64,000 nt of DNA, taken from contig CAZAXD010000006.1 in NCBI GenBank assembly GCA_964489015.1, forward strand, positions 1 through 64,000, in the 5' to 3' direction. Source of the DNA: JAPYWM01 sp964489015 (lineage in GTDB: Bacteria; Bacteroidota; Bacteroidia; SpSt-205). Under the pieces are notes generated by a model. That model searched no databases, was not told the origin of the DNA, and saw only the letters and a list, made by a program, of their open reading frames with translations. Of this stretch, positions 57,935-64,000 are shown piece after piece. The position numbers and the translations under genes were made by a program. Numbering within the stretch: position 1 is the stretch's first letter; the number at the start of each line of letters is the position of its first letter.

Positions 57935-59527
57935 ATGTTTCCTTCTACTGGCCCGCGCAAAAGTAATCTAACCGATGCACTCTATCTGAATTTGCCCGTA
58001 TCGGAGTTGATTGAGCATACACTCCGCCAAGGTCTGGGAGCCCTAGCTGACAATGGTGCCCTCGTCGTCTCCACGGGAGAGTTTACAGGCAGAGCGGCCA
58101 AGGACAAATTTGTCGTCCAGGATGCTTTTACAGCAGACCAGATCTGGTGGGGGGATGTCAATAACCCGCTCCCCAGCGAAAAGTTTGATATTCTCTATCA
58201 GCGGGTAAGGGCTTACCTACAAAATAAGACACTTTACGTTCGGGATGTTTACGCGGTAGCCCGCCCCGAATACCGCCTCCGCGTCCGCGTGGTGAATGAG
58301 CTGCCGTGGCACAATCTCTTCGTGCGAAATCTCTTCATTGAGCCGTCCGCCGAAGAGCGCGACCAATTTGAGCCGGATTACACGATTATCGCCGTACCGG
58401 GCTTTCGAGCCGAGCCGGCTATTGATGGCACCCGCCAGCATAACTTCACCATTTTGAATTTCTCCCGAAGACTAATTTTGATCGGGGGCAGCGCCTATGC
58501 TGGCGAAATGAAAAAGAGTGTTTTCACGCTGCTTAATTATCTATTGCCTCAGCGCGGCGTGATGCCCATGCACTGCTCCGCCAACGTTGGCTCCCAAGGC
58601 GACGTAGCGCTCTTCTTTGGCCTATCTGGCACGGGTAAAACAACGCTCTCCGCAGACCCTACTCGCCACCTAATCGGCGACGATGAACACGGCTGGGATG
58701 ACCAAGGCATCTTTAATTTCGAAGGCGGCTGCTACGCAAAGTGCATCAACCTCTCCGCTGAAAAAGAGCCACAACTCTGGAGTGCCATCCGGTATGGCAC
58801 CGTCGTTGAAAACACCAGCTTCTACCCCGGCACCCGTATTATCAACTTTGACGATGCCAGCATTACAGAAAATACCCGGGCTGCTTATCCGCTCAGTTTC
58901 ATCCATGGCGCGGTGATTCCCTCTGTGGGCGGGAACCCCAGCCATATCTTCTTACTGACAGCGGACGCTTTTGGGGTCCTACCCCCGATTGCCCGCCTCA
59001 ATAAGGCCCTCACTATGTACCACTTTCTCTCGGGCTATACCGCCAAGGTAGCCGGCACCGAAGCCGGTATCAAAGAACCGCAGGCCACCTTTTCTGCCTG
59101 TTTCGGTCAGGCCTTTTTACCCCTTCACCCTACCCGCTACGCCGAGCTTTTCGGTCAAAAAATTCAACGGCATCAAGTTCAGGTCTGGCTCATCAACACC
59201 GGCTGGACCGGCGGGCCTTATGGCATCGGTCGGCGAATGCCGCTACCCTATACCCGGGCTATGATTCAAGCCGCTCTCAGCGGCGCACTCGAGCCCGTGA
59301 GCTATGTCAAGGATCCCGTCTTTCACGTCGAGATCCCGACCGCTGTGCCTGGCGTCCCCAGCGAATACCTCTTCCCCCGTCAGACCTGGCCGGACCCCAC
59401 CGCTTACGACAAGCAAGCCGCTCACCTCGCTGAGCTCTTCCGTCAAAACTTCGCTCGGTATGCGGACTTTGCGTCTGAAGAGATAAAGAGCGCCCAGCCT
59501 GAGCCTTCCGCCGCTTTCCCCGCCTAA
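57935..59527 (+). CDS. pckA: Phosphoenolpyruvate carboxykinase (ATP)
   Basis: A 530-residue enzyme that converts oxaloacetate and ATP to phosphoenolpyruvate and CO2, the entry to gluconeogenesis. Signatures are VSTGEFTGRAAKDKFVV, the kinase-1a loop GLSGTGKTTLSAD (about residues 230-242), HLIGDDEHGWDDQGIFNFEGGCYAKCINL and the C-terminal NTGWTGGPYGIGRRM. The ATG at 57935 follows a TACCTTTG box by six bases; an in-frame TTG at 57926 overlaps the box and is rejected. It shares its stop region with the uvrA-like gene (TAATG, one-base overlap). Confidence 0.96.
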   Translation: MFPSTGPRKSNLTDALYLNLPVSELIEHTLRQGLGALADNGALVVSTGEFTGRAAKDKFVVQDAFTADQIWWGDVNNPLPSEKFDILYQRVRAYLQNKTLYVRDVYAVARPEYRLRVRVVNELPWHNLFVRNLFIEPSAEERDQFEPDYTIIAVPGFRAEPAIDGTRQHNFTILNFSRRLILIGGSAYAGEMKKSVFTLLNYLLPQRGVMPMHCSANVGSQGDVALFFGLSGTGKTTLSADPTRHLIGDDEHGWDDQGIFNFEGGCYAKCINLSAEKEPQLWSAIRYGTVVENTSFYPGTRIINFDDASITENTRAAYPLSFIHGAVIPSVGGNPSHIFLLTADAFGVLPPIARLNKALTMYHFLSGYTAKVAGTEAGIKEPQATFSACFGQAFLPLHPTRYAELFGQKIQRHQVQVWLINTGWTGGPYGIGRRMPLPYTRAMIQAALSGALEPVSYVKDPVFHVEIPTAVPGVPSEYLFPRQTWPDPTAYDKQAAHLAELFRQNFARYADFASEEIKSAQPEPSAAFPA

Positions 59528-62289
59528 TGCTGAGCAGCCCCATTCGCATCCATGGTGCAAGTCAAAACAATCTCAAGAATCTCTCCTTAGACCTTCCCCG
59601 GCACAAGCTTATTGTCTTCTGCGGCTGGAGCGGCTCCGGTAAGAGCAGCTTAGCTTTTGATACAATCTATGCGGAGGGCTTCTCTAATTATGTGGAGAGC
59701 CTCCAAACCTATGTGCGCCAGTTCCTGCCGCGTTTACCCCGCCCTAAGGTCAAACGCATCGAGGGTTTAGCGCCTGCCATTGCGCTAGCGCAAAACCGCT
59801 TTACTGGCGGCATGCGCTCGACCGTGGCCACCCTCAGCGACCTCTACCCCTATCTGCGCCTACTTTTTGCCAAAGTGGGTACACTTTATTCGCCAGTCAG
59901 CGGCCAGCCCGTAATGCGCCATACGATTCAAGAAGCCGTTGAATGTATCCTGCAGCAGCCAGCAGGGACTTTGGTGTATATCCTCCGGCCCGTGCCCGGC
60001 GGGGATCCATGCCAAGCATACAAGAATCATCTAGCAGAAGGACAAGACCGCTTCTTTTACCAAGGGCGACTCTATGAAGCGTCGGACGAGCCGCCGTTTC
60101 CGCTCATCGATCCGCTCTATGAAGTCGTAGACCGCGTCTTTATCCACCCAGCAGAGATTGACCTGCGGGCACGACTCACAGAAAGTCTCGAGACCGTCTG
60201 GTATGCGCATCAGCGAACCGCTTGGGTCTGGGTCGAGGGAAAAGGGGAATTTGTCTTTCGAGGCGAACTCCATGCCGACGGATACACCTTTCGGGAGCCG
60301 ACGCCAGAACTCTTTAACTTCCTAAGCGCCTACGGCTCCTGTCCCACCTGTCAAGGCCGAGGCCGTGCCCTGAGTCTTCGAGAAGAGGCAGTCATCCCCG
60401 ACCCCCGCAAGTCCCTCGCCGAGGGACTCGTCGCCCTGTGGGAACTGCCTTTCATGCAAAGGTTTCGGGAGGAGTTCATCGCGCTTTTAGCGATTCCGCC
60501 TGACCTACCCTATTACGCTTACACCACCCAACAAAAGCGCCTTTTATGGTGGGGCGACCCGCTGCATAAAATCCCGGGTATTTTCCCGTCTTATGAGGCT
60601 ATTGCGAAAACCCGCGAGCATGGGCAAATTTTATTTACCTTTCAAGGCGAGGGCGTATGCCCTACCTGTGAGGGAAGCCGGCTGCATCCTGACACGCGCT
60701 GGGTGCGCATAGGTGCCCTGAGCCTACCCCAAGTGCTGGCTCTCTCCATTAGCGAATTTGCCCAGTACTTAGAGCAAATCAAGCTGCCCGAGCCTCGCCA
60801 GACCATTGCGAAACCGCTACTAGCAGAGCTCAAAGCACGAACCCAGTTTCTGCTAGAAGTGGGACTAGGCTATCTCACGCTCGATCGCGCAGCGGAAACG
60901 CTGTCTGGCGGCGAAAGCCAACGCATCCAACTCGCCACTACTCTCGGCGGCCAGCTAACAGGGGCCATTTACGTGCTCGATGAGCCCACGATCGGTCTAC
61001 ATCCGCGCGACACGGCCAACCTCCTAAAGGCCATCCGCCGCTTGCAAGAAGCCCCTAATACGGTCATCGTCGTAGAACACGATGCAGCCGTCATCCAAAC
61101 CGCAGACTGGATCGTAGAGCTTGGCCCCAAAGCTGGCCAAGAGGGCGGCCAGGTCGTCTTTCAAGGGACTTTCCTTGACCTCCTCAAGGCTAATACCCAC
61201 ACCGCTCGTTACTTCCAAATGCATCCCCCTCCCTTACCTGCGCAGAAACTCTCCAAGCCGTACCTTTTGGAAGTCCAGCAGGCCTGTCTGCACAACCTCA
61301 AGAATATCACTATTCAATTTCCCCTGCCGGCCATTAGCGTGGTAACGGGAGTAAGCGGCTCCGGTAAATCCACGCTGGTACGGTATCTACTAGCGCAGCA
61401 CTTAGAGCGCTTGCTTTTCCTTTATCCTAAGCCGCTAAGTACCCCTAACGGCACGTTTTCCCTGTCGGGACCTGCTTTTCAGCGGTGGGAGGTCCTCGCC
61501 CAAGATACGATTCCTCGCAACCGGCGCTCGGTCATCGCCACGGTCATGGGGATTTACGATGCGATTCGGGACCTATACAGCTTAGCAGCAGAACGGCAGG
61601 GGTTATCGTATCCAGCGACGTTCTTTTCCTTTAACGTCGAGGGCGGGCGCTGTGAGACCTGCAAAGGCGAAGGCGTCCTCATCAAACCCATGCAGTTTCT
61701 AGCGGATGTCCGACTGACCTGCCCAACGTGTCAGGGTCAGCGGTTTCAAAAGCATATCTTGGCTGTAAAACTGGGGCCGTACACGATTAGTGACCTGCTT
61801 CAGCTCACGGCCTCCGAGGCCCGGCACTTCCTTAAAGCCCTCAGTGGCTATCCAGCTCGTCTCCTAACCCAGATCGACTTGGGGCTTGCCCTTTTAGAGG
61901 ACCTAGGACTCGGCTATCTAAAGCTAGGCCAGGGCACGCCAGACCTCTCCGGCGGCGAAGCGACGCGCCTCCGCCTTTTGCCCTATCTCTTCCCCCACGC
62001 AGCGCCAACTTTATTTCTCATTGACGAGCCTACCACAGGCTTGCACTTTGATGACGTAACGCGCCTAATAGAGGTATTTCGGCGCCTGGTCGAACACGGC
62101 CATAGCCTCATCGTCATCGAGCACAACTTGGATCTCATTGCCCAAGCAGACTGGGTGGTCGACCTGGGGCCGGAGGGGGGGGACGCTGGAGGGCAGGTAT
62201 GCTTCCAGGGGACGCCCGCTGAGCTGCTCGCGCATGGTCAGACCTACACGGCTCAAGCCCTCAGAGCCCATTATGATCGGACTTTTTGA
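59527..62289 (+). CDS. uvrA: Divergent UvrA-like excinuclease ATPase
   Basis: A 920-residue tandem ABC ATPase of the UvrA family. Walker A boxes are GWSGSGKSSL (about residue 33) and GVSGSGKSTLVRYLL (about residue 610); signatures are LSGGESQRIQLATTLGG and LSGGEATRLRLLPYL, where the second has Thr in place of the usual Gln. The first zinc module keeps only one Cys pair (GSCPTCQGRG); the partner CxxC pair is replaced by ELHADGYTFREP. The second module is intact (CETCKGEGV ... CPTCQGQR). UvrA finds bulky DNA lesions with UvrB. The many substitutions suggest a UvrA paralogue rather than the main repair protein. Confidence 0.88.
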   Translation: MLSSPIRIHGASQNNLKNLSLDLPRHKLIVFCGWSGSGKSSLAFDTIYAEGFSNYVESLQTYVRQFLPRLPRPKVKRIEGLAPAIALAQNRFTGGMRSTVATLSDLYPYLRLLFAKVGTLYSPVSGQPVMRHTIQEAVECILQQPAGTLVYILRPVPGGDPCQAYKNHLAEGQDRFFYQGRLYEASDEPPFPLIDPLYEVVDRVFIHPAEIDLRARLTESLETVWYAHQRTAWVWVEGKGEFVFRGELHADGYTFREPTPELFNFLSAYGSCPTCQGRGRALSLREEAVIPDPRKSLAEGLVALWELPFMQRFREEFIALLAIPPDLPYYAYTTQQKRLLWWGDPLHKIPGIFPSYEAIAKTREHGQILFTFQGEGVCPTCEGSRLHPDTRWVRIGALSLPQVLALSISEFAQYLEQIKLPEPRQTIAKPLLAELKARTQFLLEVGLGYLTLDRAAETLSGGESQRIQLATTLGGQLTGAIYVLDEPTIGLHPRDTANLLKAIRRLQEAPNTVIVVEHDAAVIQTADWIVELGPKAGQEGGQVVFQGTFLDLLKANTHTARYFQMHPPPLPAQKLSKPYLLEVQQACLHNLKNITIQFPLPAISVVTGVSGSGKSTLVRYLLAQHLERLLFLYPKPLSTPNGTFSLSGPAFQRWEVLAQDTIPRNRRSVIATVMGIYDAIRDLYSLAAERQGLSYPATFFSFNVEGGRCETCKGEGVLIKPMQFLADVRLTCPTCQGQRFQKHILAVKLGPYTISDLLQLTASEARHFLKALSGYPARLLTQIDLGLALLEDLGLGYLKLGQGTPDLSGGEATRLRLLPYLFPHAAPTLFLIDEPTTGLHFDDVTRLIEVFRRLVEHGHSLIVIEHNLDLIAQADWVVDLGPEGGDAGGQVCFQGTPAELLAHGQTYTAQALRAHYDRTF

Positions 62290-63457
62290 AGACGCTGGCT
62301 GGCAGCAGCTTTTACCCATTACCCGCACACGCCCCATTTGGGCTATCTGGTGGGGCATAGATAGGCTTTTAGAGAAATGGACGCGCTACTACGGTTGGCC
62401 GGTGGTGGGCTTCTGCCCCGCTCAGCCCATCCTATACCCACTCTATCCGCCCAAAATCCCGAGTGAAAAGCTTTTATGGGTTAATGCCCGGCTTCTACCG
62501 CATACGGCTGATCTAGTGCGCATTTTGGAGGCCCTACCGGAGGGGGCTTTTTATGAGCATGATGGCGCGGTGCTAGCTCTGCGTGCAGATATAAGCAAAA
62601 AGCTACCGACCCAGTGGAAGGCTGAGACGCTCCATGGCGCCTACCGCGCCTTATCCTGGCCTCAGGACAAACCGCCCCAACTGCTTCGTCACGTGACGGA
62701 CCTTTTTCAGCAGAACCGCGCTGTACTGGAAGCCGACTGGGCCCATCTAAAAGCGCCGAGCGCGCCATTACCAGAGACGCCTTTCATCCGAGGGCGAGAT
62801 AACGTCTACTTAGCACCCGGTGGGCGGATAGACTGGGCCTTTATCGATGCGGCCGACGGCCCCCTCTATATTGGCCCCAGCGCCCATATCCAAGATGGGG
62901 CTATCGTAGGAAGCCATAATGTCATCGGGCCGCAGACCGTGATCACCGCCGGTACGCGCCTACGCACGCACAATGCCATCGGCCCCACCTGCAAGCTCGG
63001 CGGAGAAATCGGCCAGTGCACCTTTCTAGGCTTCTCTAATAAAGCGCACGAGGGTTTTTTTGGACACTCGGTCATAGGCGAGTGGTGCAACATCGGCGCC
63101 GGCTCCAACACTTCCAACCTCAAAAACACTTACGGCCCCGTGCAGCTTTATGATATCGCCAGCGGCCAGCTGAAAGATACCGGCCTGCAGTTTTGCGGGC
63201 TCATCATGGGCGACTATGCGCGATGCGGGATTCAAACGCCTTTTACGACAGGCTGCGTGGTGGACATCGGCGCCAATATCGTCGGGACGAGTTTCACCCC
63301 TAAGTATGTGCCGCCTTTTCAGTGGGAAGCCGGCATCGAGTGGGAGCTAGGAAAATTTTTAGAGGTGGTAACCCGCATGAAAGCACGGCGAGGCGAGAAG
63401 CTAAGCCCCGAGGAACGAGAGGTCCTGATCGGCCTAAAGCTCATCGAGCGCCGCTAG
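62273..63457 (+). CDS. GlmU-like sugar nucleotidyltransferase/acyltransferase protein
   Basis: A 394-residue protein from the ATG at 62273, which overlaps the uvrA-like stop by 17 bases. The N-terminal part (about 1-195) is a GlmU-type segment of the Bacteroidota family, without a clear LxxGxGTRM pyrophosphorylase loop. The C-terminal part (about 200-395) is a left-handed beta-helix of hexapeptide repeats: SAHIQDGAIVGSHNVIGPQTVI, TRLRTHNAIGPTCKLGGEIGQCTFLGFSNKAHEGFFGHSVIGEWCNIGAGSNTSNLKNTYGPV. It likely acetylates or otherwise modifies an amino sugar for cell-wall or lipopolysaccharide synthesis; the substrate is an inference. Confidence 0.85.
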   Translation: MIGLFEDAGWQQLLPITRTRPIWAIWWGIDRLLEKWTRYYGWPVVGFCPAQPILYPLYPPKIPSEKLLWVNARLLPHTADLVRILEALPEGAFYEHDGAVLALRADISKKLPTQWKAETLHGAYRALSWPQDKPPQLLRHVTDLFQQNRAVLEADWAHLKAPSAPLPETPFIRGRDNVYLAPGGRIDWAFIDAADGPLYIGPSAHIQDGAIVGSHNVIGPQTVITAGTRLRTHNAIGPTCKLGGEIGQCTFLGFSNKAHEGFFGHSVIGEWCNIGAGSNTSNLKNTYGPVQLYDIASGQLKDTGLQFCGLIMGDYARCGIQTPFTTGCVVDIGANIVGTSFTPKYVPPFQWEAGIEWELGKFLEVVTRMKARRGEKLSPEEREVLIGLKLIERR

Positions 63458-63704
63458 GGTATGTAACGCTAGGAATATAAACCAGAAGGTTCTAGCCTAT
63501 AGACTCTCACCGAAGATAATAGCCAGGTCACGCCTAGACAACTTATCAGGTACAACTACTAGGAAGCTCACCTAATACTTGAGACGGGGAGAAAATGAGC
63601 CCTTCACAAGCATTCTGCCAGATAGGCTGGATAAATCCCTAAAAAGGCATGATATTCAGGTCCCTTACAGCATCAAAGACACGGGAGACACGAAGCTAAT
63701 CCAA
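63458..63704. other. Intergenic region, AT-richer, no clear gene
   Basis: About 247 bases between the convergent glmU-like and TPR genes, the longest gene-free stretch in the window. It is visibly richer in A and T than the flanks. I see no RNA gene, strong hairpin or promoter box. Confidence 0.5.
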
Positions 63705-64000
63705 TCATGGCAACGGGCGTTTGAGATAGGCTGGCACATCGTCTCGGGCTTGGATACGGGCTAGGCGGGCCTGGGCTAGGTCAGAGCGGCTGATTTTCTG
63801 GTAGTAAAGGGCTACTTCCCGCTGCAGGCGGGCCCAGGTCGGAGCGGGAAAAGTGCGTAAGCGCTCAAGCAGCGTATCCATCTTACCAAAAGCCGCTTCT
63901 GCCTCGGCATAAGCACCTTCCTCTCGATAGCACATGCCGAGCACCCCATAAGCCTGGGCTGCTTCTGACGTGGGGTACGTGCTGGTAATGAGATAACAAG
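63705..64000 (-). CDS. TPR-repeat protein, 5' end outside the window
   Basis: The frame is open to the right edge, so only the C-terminal part (about 98 residues) is seen. It contains a tetratricopeptide-like helical pair: TSEAAQAYGVLGMCYREEGAYAEAEAAFGKMDTLLERL, followed by a second helix pair (WARLQREVALYYQKISRSDLAQARLARIQ). The spacing and the Ala, Gly, Tyr and Phe pattern match TPR repeats. The end, ARDDVPAYLKRPLP, is not repetitive. TPR proteins mediate protein contacts; the partner is unknown. The gene converges on the glmU-like gene without overlapping it. Confidence 0.75.
   Translation of the reverse strand, partial: CYLITSTYPTSEAAQAYGVLGMCYREEGAYAEAEAAFGKMDTLLERLRTFPAPTWARLQREVALYYQKISRSDLAQARLARIQARDDVPAYLKRPLP

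Noticed and set aside
63579..63764. A 61-codon plus-strand reading frame starting with TTG in the last intergenic region.
   Set aside because: It has no recognisable family, no promoter box or ribosome site, and it runs 60 bases antisense into the TPR gene.
1..64000. tRNA, rRNA, CRISPR arrays, insertion sequences or prophage.
   Set aside because: Gaps are too short and carry no cloverleaf, repeat-spacer or transposase signal; the fibre-like protein at the left edge alone does not show a prophage.

Overview
The window reads as a compact, moderately GC-rich chromosome segment of a member of the phylum Bacteroidota. Indicators are two surface proteins with CHU_C/FlgD-like C-termini linked to type IX secretion, a carboxypeptidase-regulatory-domain TonB receptor, the ileS–dksA-like–lspA and panD–lysylphosphatidylglycerol-synthase-like gene orders, a two-gene subunit III arrangement in an aa3-type oxidase operon, a GlmU-like fusion of Bacteroidota type, and Bacteroidota -7 promoter boxes (TAnnTTTG). 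The species cannot be named from sequence alone. No tRNA, rRNA, CRISPR array or insertion sequence was recognised. Genes cover almost everything; the longest gene-free stretch is about 250 bases (63458-63704).

Layout. 1-2922 (+): end of a repeat-rich surface protein and a PKD/CHU_C secreted protein. 2906-13214 (-): a flippase-like membrane protein, panD, rimI and tsaB, then the full terminal-oxidase set (DUF420, SCO, CtaF, two subunit III proteins, CtaB, CtaA, CtaD, CtaC). 13259-18587 (+): ileS, a dksA-like regulator, lspA, lipB and an isolated nuoA. 18584-29738 (-): infC, a DUF1573 protein, a histidine kinase, an SPFH/SHOCT protein, a TonB receptor with a lipoprotein, fabH, a GT61 glycosyltransferase, acylphosphatase, a C-terminally damaged thiolase and an AlbA-type protein. 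29779-30504 (+): fabG. 30476-33880 (-): polysaccharide flippase, a small outer-membrane protein and an Mpl-like Mur ligase. 33923-41098 (+): RmlD-like reductase, UvrD-type helicase, Kup and a PD40/OmpA protein. 41095-47428 (-): AidB-like acyl-CoA dehydrogenase, a lamin-tail repeat protein, an M28 peptidase and rpiB. 47497-54284 (+): clpB, recR and an envelope-glycan set (GT2 fusion, lipoprotein, GT9). 54264-57800 (-): suhB-like, lnt, rsmI and an Lrp-family regulator. 57935-63457 (+): pckA, a divergent uvrA and a glmU-like gene. A TPR protein (-) runs off the right edge.

The main system-level observation concerns expression. At 18 gene starts a TAnnTTTG box ends only 3-7 bases before the start codon, and two more boxes lie 10 and 14 bases away. 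This predicts largely leaderless mRNAs and fixes several GTG or internal ATG starts (panD, fabG, fabH, recR, the AlbA-type gene, the flippase, Mpl, rpiB and pckA). Five of the six convergent gene pairs overlap at their 3' ends. Promoters sit inside very short gaps, in one case overlapping the T-run of a terminator-like hairpin.

How the genes work together: the oxidase operon encodes the enzyme together with heme A synthesis and copper delivery. The lspA, lnt, lipoprotein, flippase, GT2/GT9/GT61 and Mpl genes serve the envelope. fabH, fabG, the thiolase and the acyl-CoA dehydrogenase belong to acyl metabolism.
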